The translations under genes and the position numbers were made by a program. From the NCBI RefSeq assembly GCF_000282895.1, contig NZ_ALBQ01000014.1:62001-126000 (forward strand): a stretch of 64,000 nt of DNA, written 5' to 3'. The notes beneath the pieces are model-generated. The model did no database searches, was not told the origin of the DNA, and was given only the letters and a program-made list of their open reading frames with translations. How positions within the stretch are numbered: position 1 is the stretch's first letter; every line of letters starts with the position of its first letter. Below, in pieces: positions 16,514 to 25,645 of this stretch. The stretch is from Sphingomonas sp. ATCC 31555. Lineage in GTDB: Bacteria > Pseudomonadota > Alphaproteobacteria > Sphingomonadales > Sphingomonadaceae.

Positions 16514-17800
16514 TTCGCCGTTCCCCTCGCGCGTCGCCACCCAGCCATAGCCGAGCAGCAGCGCCAGCGCGCCCGCCGCCACGAGATAGGGCAGCGCGCC
16601 CCAGAGTTCGTACAGCCCCACGCCGATCGACGGCCCCAGCACGAAGGCGGCGCCGTTGATCGACGTCACCCGCCCCGCCACCGATCCCTGCGCCGCCGGC
16701 CCCACCGCCAGCGAGGCCCCGGCGGTGAAGCCCGGCCGGGCGAACCCGATGCCGAGCGCGATCGTCGCATAGCCGAGCGCGATGCCGTACAGGCTGCCTG
16801 CCATTGCCGTCATTGCGCAGCCGATCGCACCCAGCGCAGCGCCCACCAGGATCAGCGCGCGCGGCCGCAGGTCGAGCAGGGGGATCAATCCCCATTGCAC
16901 CAGCAGCGAAGCGCCCGCGCCGATCATCAGCACCAGCCCGGTCGGCTCCAGCGCCGCCGCGGGCGCCAGCGCCAGCCGGTCGATGATCAGGAAGCCGATC
17001 GCCTGCCCGGTCATCGCCTGCGCATGGCCGGTGACCAGTCCCACGATCATCCAGGCGCGCACGCGGGAATCGAAGGTCCGGACATGCTCGACATGGTCGC
17101 GCGTGGCCGCCGTCACGCTCGCGCCGGTCGCCTGACCGCCGATCGTCGGATAGCTGGCGGCGGCGCCATGTTCGGCGGCGCTGCTATCGGCCGGGAGCAT
17201 GCGCAGCAGCACGATCAGCAGCACCAACCCGACCGCGCTTGCCGCAAAGGCGGGGCCGGACAGCCCGATCAGCGGACCGCCGGGCCAGAGATGCCCCATC
17301 ACCAGATAGGGCGCGACCGCCGGCCCCAGGATCGTCCCCAGCCCGAAAGCCGAGGCGAGCAGCGTCAACGCGCGGGTGCGCTCGTCGCGGCCGGTTCGGG
17401 CGGCGACGATCGCCTGCACCGCCGGGGGCGCCGCCGATCCGAAGCAGCCATAGAGCATCCGCCCCACCACAAAGGCGGCGAAGGTGGCGACCGGCCCGAG
17501 CACGCCGTTGATGCCCAGCGCCAGGCAGAATCCGCACAGGCCGAGCGACGCGGTGAAGCCGATCACCCCCAGCAGCACCATCGCGCGCTGCCCGGTCCGC
17601 TCCGATCGCCTGGCCCAGAAGGGGGCGGCGAGCATCCACAACAGCGCCGATACCGAAAACACCGCCGCCACCGCGCTATCGGCCGCGTGCAGCGATCGGC
17701 CGAGCGCGGGCAGCACCGATTGCAGCGCGGTGTTGCCGGCAGCGATCACCAGCATCACCGTGAACATCAGCGCGAAATCGCGATCGATCCCGCGCCTCAT
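16499..17800 (-). CDS. MFS transporter
   Basis: A 433-residue major-facilitator protein with twelve predicted helices and a central loop (SSAAEHGAAASYPTIGG). The A-like motif is seen at FWARRSERTGQRAMVL. It fits the drug/proton antiporter type (similar to Bcr/TetA-like efflux proteins), but the substrate cannot be read from sequence. Its start overlaps the upstream monooxygenase-domain gene by four bases (ATGA), so the two form an operon. Confidence 0.82.
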   Translation of the reverse strand: MRRGIDRDFALMFTVMLVIAAGNTALQSVLPALGRSLHAADSAVAAVFSVSALLWMLAAPFWARRSERTGQRAMVLLGVIGFTASLGLCGFCLALGINGVLGPVATFAAFVVGRMLYGCFGSAAPPAVQAIVAARTGRDERTRALTLLASAFGLGTILGPAVAPYLVMGHLWPGGPLIGLSGPAFAASAVGLVLLIVLLRMLPADSSAAEHGAAASYPTIGGQATGASVTAATRDHVEHVRTFDSRVRAWMIVGLVTGHAQAMTGQAIGFLIIDRLALAPAAALEPTGLVLMIGAGASLLVQWGLIPLLDLRPRALILVGAALGAIGCAMTAMAGSLYGIALGYATIALGIGFARPGFTAGASLAVGPAAQGSVAGRVTSINGAAFVLGPSIGVGLYELWGALPYLVAAGALALLLGYGWVATREGNGEPSPS

Positions 17801-18120
17801 TGCCGGCTCCAGCGGTACCCGCGCTCGACGCGCGTGACGATGACCTCATACCATTCGTACCAGCGCGCGCGGCCGAGGCCGCGAATCGCGGCATGCTCCG
17901 GATGGTCGCGCCAGGCCGCAGCGCTCGGCGCATCGGCCCAATAGCTGATGGTGATGCCCACCCCCTCCGGGCCGCGCTGCGATTCGACGCCGCGATAGCC
18001 CGGCTGCGCGGCGGCAAGCGCGTCCATCGCCGCAGCGGCGCAGGCATAGCCCGCCGCGTCCTCCGCCGTCCGCTTCGATACGAACAGCACGGCGATCTGC
18101 CCGGTGCGATCCTCTTCCAT
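17797..18120 (-). CDS. Antibiotic biosynthesis monooxygenase (ABM) domain protein
   Basis: A 107-residue single-domain ABM/dimeric alpha-beta-barrel protein (QIAVLFVSKRTAEDAAGYA, PGYRGVESQRGPEGVGITIS, YWADAPSAAAWRDHPEHAAI). The C-terminal WYEWYEV region is typical of the DUF4188/heme-degrading-like branch with a final VxRVERGYRW. Possible activities include quinone or heme oxidation. No specific substrate is supported. It is coupled with the MFS gene, and divergent from the TauE gene. Confidence 0.78.
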   Translation of the reverse strand: MEEDRTGQIAVLFVSKRTAEDAAGYACAAAAMDALAAAQPGYRGVESQRGPEGVGITISYWADAPSAAAWRDHPEHAAIRGLGRARWYEWYEVIVTRVERGYRWSRQ

Positions 18121-18185
18121 GCGCCCAAGCGTAGAACCGTCGCCACGCTTTGCAATCCGCCGTTGCCCCTGCGAAAGCGGCGGCG

Positions 18186-18941
18186 ATGATCACCGATTGG
18201 CATTTCTACGCGCTCGCCGTTCCCGCCGTGCTGCTGCTCGGCCTTTCCAAGGGCGGATTTGCGGGCATGGGCGCGCTGTCGCTGCCGATGTTGGCGCTGG
18301 CGATCGATCCGGTGCGCGCCGCGGCGATCACGCTGCCGATCCTGATCCTGCAGGATGTGGTGAGCGTGTGGGCGTTCCGCCGCACCGTCGACTGGCGGCT
18401 GCTGGCGTGGATGCTGCCCGGGTCGATGGCCGGAATCGCGCTCGGCTACCTGTTCGCCGCGAGCGTATCTCCCGTGCTGGTGCTCGCGGCGGTGGGCGGC
18501 ATCTCGATCCTGTTCGGCGCCTATCGGCTCTGGGCCCAGGGGCGGGCGACACCGGCGGCGGCGGCGCGCTGGCCCGAATGGGTGGGCAGCCTGTTCGGCG
18601 TGGCCTCGGGCTTCACCAGCCAGATCGCGCATGCCGGGCAGCCGCCATTTCAGCTCTGGGTGCTGCCGCGGGGCCTGCCCCGCGATCGGCTGGTGGGCAC
18701 GACCGCGCTGTTCTTCGCCGCCACCAACTGGATCAAGGTGCCCGCCTATGCCGCGCTCGGCCAGTTCACGGCAGCCAACCTGCTGACCTCGGCCGCGTTG
18801 TTCCCGCTGGCGCTGGCATCGACGCTGGCGGGGGTACGGCTGGTGCGGCGGGTGTCGCCGGAGCGCTTCTACACCGCGATCTACGTGTTGATGATCGCGG
18901 TGGGCGTGCTGCTGGTGTGGGAAGCGCTGGCGAAGGCATGA
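18186..18941 (+). CDS. TauE/SafE-family sulfite/anion exporter
   Basis: A 251-residue integral membrane protein with about eight helices and the family features GLSKGGFAGMGALSLP near the N-terminus and FTSQIAHAGQPPFQLWVLP in the middle repeat. Family members export sulfite, sulfoacetate or related organosulfur anions. No sulfur-metabolism gene is adjacent. The start at 18186 (MITDWHFY) is preferred over an upstream in-frame ATG at 18150, as it begins directly at the first helix. Confidence 0.85.
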   Translation: MITDWHFYALAVPAVLLLGLSKGGFAGMGALSLPMLALAIDPVRAAAITLPILILQDVVSVWAFRRTVDWRLLAWMLPGSMAGIALGYLFAASVSPVLVLAAVGGISILFGAYRLWAQGRATPAAAARWPEWVGSLFGVASGFTSQIAHAGQPPFQLWVLPRGLPRDRLVGTTALFFAATNWIKVPAYAALGQFTAANLLTSAALFPLALASTLAGVRLVRRVSPERFYTAIYVLMIAVGVLLVWEALAKA

Positions 18942-18942
18942 C

Positions 18943-18966
18943 GCCCCTCCCCTGAAGAGGAGGGGC
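18943..18966. terminator. Convergent terminator hairpin
   Basis: GCCCCTCC (18943-18950) pairs with GGAGGGGC (18959-18966) between the convergent TauE and prs genes. No T run follows on either strand. The C/G-rich palindrome resembles the small intergenic palindromes common in sphingomonads. Confidence 0.4.
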
Positions 18967-18975
18967 CAAGCAGGC

Positions 18976-19911
18976 TCAATCGAACAGGCTGGAAACCGAA
19001 CTCTCGTCCGCGATGCGGCGGATCGCCTCGGCGATCAGCGGCGCGATGGTCAGGTGGCGGACCTTGTCGCTTTCCTCGATCACCTTGTGGTTGCCGATCG
19101 AATCGGTGATCACCAGCTCGCGCAGATCCGATGCCGCCACGCGCGCCACCGCCGCGCCCGAAAGCACGCCATGCGTACAATAAGCGACGACATCCTCGGC
19201 GCCCGCCGCCTTCAGCGCGGCGGCGGCGTTGCACAGCGTGCCCGCCGAATCGACGATATCGTCGATCAGGATGCAGAAGCGCCCCTTCACGTCGCCGATG
19301 ATGTTCATCACCTCGGACTCGCCCGGCCGTTCGCGGCGCTTGTCGACGATGGCGAGCGGGGCATTGTCCAGCCGCTTGGCGAGCTGACGCGCGCGCACCA
19401 CGCCGCCCACGTCGGGGGAGACGACCATCCACTGCTTGTCGATGAAGCGCGTCTGGATATCGGCCGACATCACCGGCGCGGCGAAGAGGTTATCGGTCGG
19501 GATATCGAAGAAGCCCTGGATCTGTCCCGCGTGCAGGTCGACCGATAGCACCCGGTTGGCGCCTGCGGTGGTGATCAGGTTGGCGACCAGCTTGGCCGAG
19601 ATCGGCGTGCGCGGCCCCGGCTTCCGATCCTGGCGGGCATAGCCGAAATAGGGCAGCACCGCGGTGATCCGCTTGGCCGACGCGCGGCGCAGCGCATCGA
19701 TCATCACCAGCAGTTCCATCAGATTGTCGTTCGCCGGGAAGCTGGTCGATTGCAGGACGAACACGTCCTCGCCGCGCACATTCTCCAGAATCTCGACGAA
19801 GATCTCCTCGTCGGCGAAGCGACGCACGTTCGCCTGCGTCAGGGGAATTTCCAGATAGTCTGCGATGGCGCTCGCCAGGGGCAGATTGGAATTGCCCGCC
19901 ATGAGTTTCAT
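18976..19911 (-). CDS. prs: Ribose-phosphate pyrophosphokinase
   Basis: A complete 311-residue PRPP synthetase making phosphoribosyl pyrophosphate from ribose-5-phosphate and ATP for nucleotide, histidine, tryptophan and NAD synthesis. Visible landmarks are [11 protein letters not shown], the ATP loop [10 protein letters not shown], the Mg/PRPP region [12 protein letters not shown] and the PRPP-binding loop [15 protein letters not shown]. Class I (bacterial) by length. It is divergent from gltX across a 116-base gap. Confidence 0.96.
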   Translation of the reverse strand: MKLMAGNSNLPLASAIADYLEIPLTQANVRRFADEEIFVEILENVRGEDVFVLQSTSFPANDNLMELLVMIDALRRASAKRITAVLPYFGYARQDRKPGPRTPISAKLVANLITTAGANRVLSVDLHAGQIQGFFDIPTDNLFAAPVMSADIQTRFIDKQWMVVSPDVGGVVRARQLAKRLDNAPLAIVDKRRERPGESEVMNIIGDVKGRFCILIDDIVDSAGTLCNAAAALKAAGAEDVVAYCTHGVLSGAAVARVAASDLRELVITDSIGNHKVIEESDKVRHLTIAPLIAEAIRRIADESSVSSLFD

Positions 19912-20027
19912 TGGTTTTTGGCCTCCCGTGCCCCGTTGCGCGTATCCCGTGCCGCCCCCTTAGTGCGACGTTTCCATGACGCAAAGAGGGCATTGCCGCT
20001 GACCCTGTGCCAGCCTAGGCCGTCGCC

Positions 20028-21359
20028 ATGACCGTGATCACCCGTTTCGCCCCCAGCCCCACCGGCACGCTGCATGTCGGCAACCTGCGGACCGCGCTCC
20101 ACAATTGGCTGTTCGCGCGCCGCCATGGCGGCCGGTTCCTGCTGCGGATCGACGATACCGATGCCGCCCGCTCGGAAGAACGCTTCGTCGAAGCGATTCG
20201 CGCCGATCTCGCCTGGATGGGCCTGACCCCGGATGGCGAGGAGCGTCAGTCCGCGCGATTCGATCGATACGAAGCGCGCTTCGCCCAGCTGGTCGCCGAT
20301 GGCCGCATCTATCCCGCCTATGAAACCGCGCAGGAACTGGAGCTGAAGCGCAAGGTGCTACTCGGCCGCGGTCTGCCGCCGGTCTATGATCGGGCAGCGC
20401 TGGCGCTCACCGAGGCCGACCGCGCAAAGCTGGAAGCCGACGGCGTCCGCCCGCACTGGCGCTTCAAGCTCGATCACGATGCCCCCATCGCCTGGGACGA
20501 TCTGGTGCGCGGGCCGCAGCGTTTCGAAGCGAAGCTGCTGAGCGATCCGGTGGTGCGCCGCGCCGACGGCTCGTGGCTGTATCTGCTGCCCTCCGTGATC
20601 GACGATATCGACATGAGCATCACCCATGTCGTGCGCGGCGAGGACCATGTCTCCAACACCGCGACGCAGATCCAGATGTTCGACGCGCTGTCGGGCACGG
20701 TACCGGCCTTCGCGCACGAGGCCCTGCTCACCGGCGCGGAAGGCAAGCTGTCGAAGCGACTCGGGTCACTCGGCATCGCGCATTTCCGCGATGCGGGGAT
20801 CGAGCCGGAAGCGCTGATCGCGCTGCTCGCCCGGCTCGGCACCAGCGACCCGGTCGAGCCCTTTGCTGACACCACGCCGCTGATCGCCAGCTTCGATTTC
20901 GGCCGCTTCGGCCGCGCGCCCGCCCGGTTCGACGAAGCCGAACTCGCCCAGCTCAATGCCCGAATCGTCCACCAGCTGGGGCATGCCCGTGTCGCCGATC
21001 GGCTGCCTGCCGGCATCGACGCGGCCGGGTGGGAAGCGATCCGCCCGAATCTTTCTACCGTCGCCGAGGCAGCGGACTGGTGGGCCGTAGTAGAAGGCCC
21101 GATCGCCGCGCCGCCCGTGGAAGCGGAAGATCGCGCCTTTCTCGATCAGGCCCGCGCCACCGCGCAGGCGCTCGACTGGTCGGCCGATCCGTGGCGCGCG
21201 CTCACCGAAGCGCTGAAGGCGGCCACCGGTCGCAAGGGCAAGGCGCTGTTCCTGCCCCTGCGCCGCGCGCTCACGGGTCGCGATCATGGCCCGGATATGG
21301 CTGCGCTGCTTCCGCTGATCGGCAAGGATCGTGCGCTGGAGCGCCTGGGCGCGGGGTGA
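20028..21359 (+). CDS. gltX: Glutamyl-tRNA synthetase
   Basis: A 443-residue class I synthetase with the HIGH-type motif as HVGN (PSPTGTLHVGNLRTAL) and KMSKS as KLSKR. It is complete, with the C-terminal anticodon-binding cage. Alphaproteobacteria often carry two GltX copies, and in those lacking a glutaminyl-tRNA synthetase one of them also charges tRNA-Gln for GatCAB. Which of the two this is cannot be decided here. No proofreading-type truncation is present, so it is not the short GluQ. Confidence 0.92.
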   Translation: MTVITRFAPSPTGTLHVGNLRTALHNWLFARRHGGRFLLRIDDTDAARSEERFVEAIRADLAWMGLTPDGEERQSARFDRYEARFAQLVADGRIYPAYETAQELELKRKVLLGRGLPPVYDRAALALTEADRAKLEADGVRPHWRFKLDHDAPIAWDDLVRGPQRFEAKLLSDPVVRRADGSWLYLLPSVIDDIDMSITHVVRGEDHVSNTATQIQMFDALSGTVPAFAHEALLTGAEGKLSKRLGSLGIAHFRDAGIEPEALIALLARLGTSDPVEPFADTTPLIASFDFGRFGRAPARFDEAELAQLNARIVHQLGHARVADRLPAGIDAAGWEAIRPNLSTVAEAADWWAVVEGPIAAPPVEAEDRAFLDQARATAQALDWSADPWRALTEALKAATGRKGKALFLPLRRALTGRDHGPDMAALLPLIGKDRALERLGAG

Positions 21360-21383
21360 ACCGCTCCCGCTTTACGACGTTTA

Positions 21384-21403
21384 TGTAATGTTGTACCATT
21401 TCC
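21384..21403 (+). promoter_or_regulatory. Candidate Zur-like operator before tonB
   Basis: A 20-base imperfect palindrome, TGTAATGTTGTACCATTTCC, lies 47 bases before the tonB start. As I recall it, the alphaproteobacterial zinc-uptake-regulator site is close to TGAAATGTTATAACATTTCA, and 16 of 20 positions agree. The TATGTA inside its left edge could also act as a -10 box. This is a motif match from memory only. Confidence 0.35.
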
Positions 21404-21449
21404 TTCATCCGGCGTTCACAGACCGGTGGTGGAGAAGGAGTGCAACGAA

Positions 21450-22118
21450 ATGCATGCCGACACGCGCTATCATGCCAAGGCACCACGCTCGCTCAGCTTC
21501 GGGGCTGCGCTCGCGCTTAACGGCGCGATCCTTGCCGGATTGATCTTCTCGGCGCCGAACTTCCTGCCAAAACCCCAGAACAAGCCGTTCGAAGGCAAGA
21601 ACATTCCGCTGCCCGTGCCGCCGCCGCCCACGCCCGCGAAGCCGCAACCGAAAAAGGTGCAGCCGCGCACGACCTCTCAGCCGCTGGCGCGCGATCCGAT
21701 CGTGCCGACGCGCAGCGAAGCGACGATCGAAACCAGCACGGTTCTGCCCGACAGGCTTCCCACCATCGAAAAGCCCGCCGACCCCGGGCCGACCTTGGTC
21801 GTCGATCCGCCCAAGCCGATCCCGGCGCTGATCGGCGCCAGCCAGGACCCGCGCTACCTGCGGGATTTCCAGCCGGAATATCCTTCGCAGGAAATCCGCG
21901 CCCAGCGCGACGGCGTGGTGACGCTGCGGGTGCTGATCGGCGCGGACGGCCGGGTGAAGGCGGTGGAGCCGGTCAGCGCCACCAGCGACGCCTTCTTCGC
22001 CGTCACGCGGCGCCAGGCGCTCGGCAAGTGGCGCTTCCGCCCTGCAACGCGCGGCGGGATCGCCGAGGAAAGCTGGAAGACGATGACGGTGCGCTTCCGT
22101 CTCGAAGACGCACGCTGA
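21450..22118 (+). CDS. TonB-family energy transducer
   Basis: A 222-residue TonB: a short cytoplasmic N-terminus, one membrane helix (about residues 18-36, FGAALALNGAILAGLIFSA), a Pro/Lys-rich periplasmic spacer (PLPVPPPPTPAKPQPKK) and a C-terminal TonB domain (about 140-222) with VTLRVLIGADGRVKAVEPV and WRFRPATRGG. It passes proton-motive energy from ExbBD to outer-membrane receptors. No exbB/exbD is adjacent. The start at 21450 is set by GGAG at 21437-21440. A possible metal-responsive operator lies upstream. Confidence 0.9.
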   Translation: MHADTRYHAKAPRSLSFGAALALNGAILAGLIFSAPNFLPKPQNKPFEGKNIPLPVPPPPTPAKPQPKKVQPRTTSQPLARDPIVPTRSEATIETSTVLPDRLPTIEKPADPGPTLVVDPPKPIPALIGASQDPRYLRDFQPEYPSQEIRAQRDGVVTLRVLIGADGRVKAVEPVSATSDAFFAVTRRQALGKWRFRPATRGGIAEESWKTMTVRFRLEDAR

Positions 22119-22182
22119 AGCCCAGGGGATCGGGACGCGGGGGCTGGCCCTAGCCCGCCCGCGTCCCTATCTTTGGGCCGCG

Positions 22183-22530
22183 ATGACCTTCCTCAAATAT
22201 ATCTCGCCGCTCCGGGCCCTTCGCGATCTGCGTGGCTATCTGGCGTCGCGCAAGCGCCACGAACTCTGGTTCATGCTGCTGGCGCTGGTGGTCACCTTCG
22301 TGGTGATCGTGGCGTTCGTGAAGGATTCGCACATCCCGGTGCCGTATCGGAAGAACATCATCTACGTCGAATCCTGGCCGATCACTCGCACCCAGGCGGA
22401 AATCCGCGCGCAGCAGAAGGTGGATGAAGCCAAGCGACTCGCCGATGAGGCAGCGCTCGCCGAACGCCGCAAGAAGCGCCAGGCCGAATTCAAGAAATAC
22501 GACGACTGGCTCGAGAAGCACGGGATTTGA
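22183..22530 (+). CDS. Conserved small inner-membrane protein
   Basis: A 115-residue protein with one strong transmembrane helix (about 29-47, WFMLLALVVTFVVIVAFVK), a basic N-terminus (RALRDLRGYLASRKRHELW) and a charged, probably helical C-terminus rich in Ala/Lys/Glu/Arg. I know the pattern from sphingomonads, where it precedes ribD, but no function is known. Its stop overlaps the ribD start, so it looks like the first gene of the riboflavin operon. Confidence 0.75.
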   Translation: MTFLKYISPLRALRDLRGYLASRKRHELWFMLLALVVTFVVIVAFVKDSHIPVPYRKNIIYVESWPITRTQAEIRAQQKVDEAKRLADEAALAERRKKRQAEFKKYDDWLEKHGI

Positions 22531-23510
22531 GCGACGCCCGCTGGATGGCGGCGGCGCTGGCGCTCGCCGAACGCGGTCGCGGCCGCACCGCGCCCAATCC
22601 CAATGTCGGTTGCGTGCTTGTGCGCGACGGGCACGTCGTCGGGCGCGGCTGGACGCAGCCGGGCGGTCGCCCGCACGCCGAGGCGATGGCACTCGCCCAG
22701 GCCGGCGACAAGGCGCGCGGTGCCACCGCCTATGTCACACTGGAGCCCTGCGCCCATGAATCACCGCGCGGTCCAGCCTGCGCCGATCTGCTCGTTCAGA
22801 CGCGAGTCGCGCGCGTGGTGGCGGCGCTGCGCGATCCCGATCCACGCACCGACGGCAGCGGCTTCGCCCGCCTGTATGATGCTGGAATACAAGTAGAATT
22901 CGGCGTGCTTGAAGCCGAAGCCCGGCGCAGCATGGCCGGCTTCCTCACGCGCCTGGCCCACGGGCGGCCGCATATCACGCTGAAGCTCGCCACGTCGCTC
23001 GACGGTCGCATCGCCCTCTCCACCGGCGAAAGCAAATGGATCACCGGTCCGCAGGCCCGTGCCCATGCCCATCTCGAACGCGCCCGGCACGACGCCATCC
23101 TGGTCGGCCGCGGCACCTTCCTCGCCGATTCGCCGAAGCTCGACGTGCGGCTGCCCGGCCTCGGCGATCGGGCGCCACGACGTATCCTGCTCTCCTCAAC
23201 GGGCCCTACTCCGCCCGGCTGGGAACGCGTCGCCGATATGCGCGATGTTCGCGATCTTTCGGCCATCGATTCCCTGATGGTTGAAGGCGGCGCCAAGGCC
23301 GCTACCGCCTTTCTCCGCGCCGATTGGGTCGACCGGCTGCTGCTCTACCGCGCGCCGATCCTGATCGGCGGCGGCAAACCCGCGGTCGAGGGGTTTGGCC
23401 TCGCCGCATTGTCCGAGGCGCATGATCGCTGGCGCCTGCTGGACTCTCGACTGCTTGGCAGCGATCGGTTCGAGGTCTACGAGCGCAACGCATGTTCACC
23501 GGAATCGTAA
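22527..23510 (+). CDS. ribD: RibD, bifunctional pyrimidine deaminase/reductase
   Basis: A 327-residue enzyme for the second and third steps of riboflavin synthesis. The deaminase half (1-145) has the zinc motif HAEAMAL and EPCAHESPRGPACADLL. The reductase half (about 150-320) has ITLKLATSLDGRIA, WITGP and LMVEGGAKAATAFL. The start codon is TTG at 22527, overlapping the previous stop in ATTTGA. A Met at residue 7 is the alternative. It runs into ribE with a 19-base overlap. Confidence 0.92.
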   Translation: MSDARWMAAALALAERGRGRTAPNPNVGCVLVRDGHVVGRGWTQPGGRPHAEAMALAQAGDKARGATAYVTLEPCAHESPRGPACADLLVQTRVARVVAALRDPDPRTDGSGFARLYDAGIQVEFGVLEAEARRSMAGFLTRLAHGRPHITLKLATSLDGRIALSTGESKWITGPQARAHAHLERARHDAILVGRGTFLADSPKLDVRLPGLGDRAPRRILLSSTGPTPPGWERVADMRDVRDLSAIDSLMVEGGAKAATAFLRADWVDRLLLYRAPILIGGGKPAVEGFGLAALSEAHDRWRLLDSRLLGSDRFEVYERNACSPES

Positions 23511-24100
23511 GCGATGTCGGCACGATCGACGCGGTAGAGCGCCAGGGCGACCTGCGCGTGCGCGTGGCGACGGCCTATCCCACCCATGAGATCGATCTCG
23601 GCGCCTCGGTCGCCTGTTCGGGCGTGTGCCTGACGGTGGTCGACAAGGGGCCAGGCTGGCTCGACTTCGACGTGTCGGGCGAGACCGTCTCGCGCACCGC
23701 CGACGACCAGTGGACCGCCGGCCGCAAGCTCAACCTCGAGCGCGCGCTGCGTCTGGGCGACGAGCTTGGCGGCCATATCGTCACCGGGCATGTCGACGGC
23801 ATCGGGCGGGTGAAGCTGATCGAGGCGATCGATGGCTCGCACCATGTCGTGATCGCGGCAGGGCCGGAAATCGCGCCGTACGTCGCGCCCAAGGGCTCGA
23901 TCACCGTCGACGGCGTGTCGCTGACGGTCAACGCGGTGGACGATACGCCCGAGGGCGTCGAATTCCACCTCAACATCATTCCGCACACCGCGGCCGTCAC
24001 CACCTTCGCCACGCTGGCGGAAGGCCAGGCGGTCAATCTGGAGATCGACGTGCTGGCGCGCTATCTTCAGCGCATGGAGGCATTGCGTGCCAAAGGCTGA
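23492..24100 (+). CDS. ribE: Riboflavin synthase alpha subunit
   Basis: A 202-residue lumazine-binding protein with two tandem barrels, starting [12 protein letters not shown] and containing GHVDGIGRV in the first and [17 protein letters not shown] in the second. It dismutates two 6,7-dimethyl-8-ribityllumazine molecules to riboflavin. It overlaps both ribD and ribB, showing tight translational coupling. Confidence 0.95.
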   Translation: MFTGIVSDVGTIDAVERQGDLRVRVATAYPTHEIDLGASVACSGVCLTVVDKGPGWLDFDVSGETVSRTADDQWTAGRKLNLERALRLGDELGGHIVTGHVDGIGRVKLIEAIDGSHHVVIAAGPEIAPYVAPKGSITVDGVSLTVNAVDDTPEGVEFHLNIIPHTAAVTTFATLAEGQAVNLEIDVLARYLQRMEALRAKG

Positions 24101-24617
24101 ACTCGCCGCGCTCAAGCACGGCTTCCTCTCCTCGCCCGAGGAACTGATCGACGAGGCCCGCAACGGCCGGATGTTCATCCTGGTCGATGACGAGGATCGC
24201 GAGAATGAAGGCGATCTGGTCATCCCGGCGCAGATGGCGACGCCCGACGCGATCAACTTCATGGCCAAGTACGGCCGCGGGCTGATCTGCCTCGCCATGA
24301 CCAAGACGCGGGTCGACCAGCTCGGGCTCGAGCTGATGAGCCGCGCCAACGGCACCCGGCACGAAACCGCCTTCACCGTCTCGATCGAAGCCAAGGAAGG
24401 CGTGACCACCGGCATCTCCGCCGCCGACCGCGCCCGCACCATCTCGGTCGCAATCGACGCGAGCAAGGACCGGGCGGACATCGTAACCCCGGGCCATGTC
24501 TTTCCGCTGGTCGCGCGCGACGGCGGCGTGCTGGTCCGCGCCGGCCATACCGAGGCGGCGGTGGACGTCGCCCGCCTCGCCGGGCTCAACCCCGCCGGCG
24601 TGATCTGCGAGACATGA
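24087..24617 (+). CDS. ribB: RibB half: 3,4-dihydroxy-2-butanone-4-phosphate synthase
   Basis: A 176-residue RibB domain with the catalytic stretch [17 protein letters not shown] (acidic loop) and the later [11 protein letters not shown] and TPGHVFPL motifs. It makes the four-carbon unit from ribulose-5-phosphate. The start is GTG at 24087 with GGAGG upstream. In relatives the RibB domain continues without a stop into a RibA-like domain. Here the reading frame ends at 24617, because one base, apparently a T, is missing in the GAG-ATC-ATG context at 24611-24614. The ATGA created there can restart translation in the next frame. Confidence 0.85.
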   Translation: MPKAELAALKHGFLSSPEELIDEARNGRMFILVDDEDRENEGDLVIPAQMATPDAINFMAKYGRGLICLAMTKTRVDQLGLELMSRANGTRHETAFTVSIEAKEGVTTGISAADRARTISVAIDASKDRADIVTPGHVFPLVARDGGVLVRAGHTEAAVDVARLAGLNPAGVICET

Positions 24618-25222
24618 AGGACGACGGGACGATGGCGCGGCTCGACGACCTCGTCGGCTTCGCCCAGCTCCACAACCTCAAGATTGGCACGATCCGCGAC
24701 CTGATCGCCTATCGCCGCCGCCACGACCATCTCGTCGAGCAGCGTGCCGAGGCCAGCTTCACCAGCGAATGGGGCGGCGAGTGGCGCGCGCTCACCTTCT
24801 GGAACAAGGCGACCGGCAGCGAGCAGGTCGCGTTGGTCAAGGGCCGGATCGATCCCGACAAGCCGACGCTCGTGCGGATGCACGCGCTGTCGCCCTTTGC
24901 AGACGTGTTCGGCGAAGGCGGTCCGCGCGGCGGGCTGCTGCGCAAGTCGATGGAGATCATCGGCAAGGAAGGTGCCGGCGTGATCGTGGTGATCAACCGC
25001 CCCCGCCCCGACGGCTATACCGTGGCGCTGCAGACCCGCAGCGGCGCGATCCCGCCCAAGGACATGGACGAGCTGCGCGACTATGGCGTCGGCGCGACCA
25101 TCCTCACCGAACTCGGCGTGCAGGAGATGATCCTGCTCTCCAACACCCATCACACGCTGATCGGGCTCGACGGCTACGGCCTGTCGATCGCCGGCACGCG
25201 CCCCATCGACTCGGAGCAATAA
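24614..25222 (+). CDS. RibX-like half (degenerate GTP cyclohydrolase II domain)
   Basis: A 202-residue segment aligning with the C-terminal half of RibBA proteins ([34 protein letters not shown]). The Cys-rich zinc motif of true GTP cyclohydrolase II is absent: the equivalent region reads [17 protein letters not shown] with no cysteine. This is the RibBX variant known from Proteobacteria, in which the RibA-like half is not a GTP cyclohydrolase. A separate RibA must then exist elsewhere. Here it sits in a -1 frame relative to ribB and starts at the overlapping ATG. Confidence 0.82.
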   Translation: MKDDGTMARLDDLVGFAQLHNLKIGTIRDLIAYRRRHDHLVEQRAEASFTSEWGGEWRALTFWNKATGSEQVALVKGRIDPDKPTLVRMHALSPFADVFGEGGPRGGLLRKSMEIIGKEGAGVIVVINRPRPDGYTVALQTRSGAIPPKDMDELRDYGVGATILTELGVQEMILLSNTHHTLIGLDGYGLSIAGTRPIDSEQ

Positions 25223-25641
25223 TGGCCAACGTCCTCATCGTCGAAGCGCGCTTCTACGAGCATCTCAACGACCTGCTGATCGCCGGCGCCAAGGCGGCGA
25301 TCGAGGCGGCGGGCCACAAGGCCGAGGTGATCACCGTGCCGGGCGCGCTGGAGATCCCGGGCGCGGTCGCGCTGGCGGCGGACAGCGGCCGCTACGACGC
25401 CTTCGTCGCGATCGGCGTGGTGATCCGCGGCGAGACCTATCATTTCGAAATCGTCGCGGGCGAAAGCGCGCGCGGGCTGATGGCGCTGTCGATGGACGGC
25501 GTCGCGATCGGCAACGGCATCCTGACGGTGGAGAACGAGGCGCAGGCGCTGGTCCGCGCCGATCCGAAGCAGAAGGACAAGGGCGGCGAGGCGGCCAAGG
25601 CGGCGCTGGCGATGCTCGCGCTCAAGGCCAAGTTCGGCTGA
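25222..25641 (+). CDS. ribH: RibH, 6,7-dimethyl-8-ribityllumazine synthase
   Basis: A 139-residue lumazine synthase that joins the RibB and RibD products. Seen: [19 protein letters not shown] (substrate Phe/Tyr), [28 protein letters not shown] (catalytic His in the HFE context) and [13 protein letters not shown]. The start at 25222 overlaps the upstream stop in TAATG. It is the last gene of the riboflavin operon. Confidence 0.95.
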   Translation: MANVLIVEARFYEHLNDLLIAGAKAAIEAAGHKAEVITVPGALEIPGAVALAADSGRYDAFVAIGVVIRGETYHFEIVAGESARGLMALSMDGVAIGNGILTVENEAQALVRADPKQKDKGGEAAKAALAMLALKAKFG

Positions 25642-25645
25642 TCCC

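Noticed and set aside
16499-17800. Calling the MFS gene a drug-resistance determinant
   Set aside because: It has the general antiporter fold, but no sequence feature I can see identifies a drug substrate.
24605-24620. Programmed ribosomal frameshift in ribB/ribX
   Set aside because: There is no slippery heptamer or obvious downstream stem at the junction. A missing base with ATGA re-initiation explains it better.
23477-25219. A minus-strand open frame of 580 codons across the riboflavin genes
   Set aside because: Antisense to ribE, ribB and ribX. No recognisable domain or start signal.
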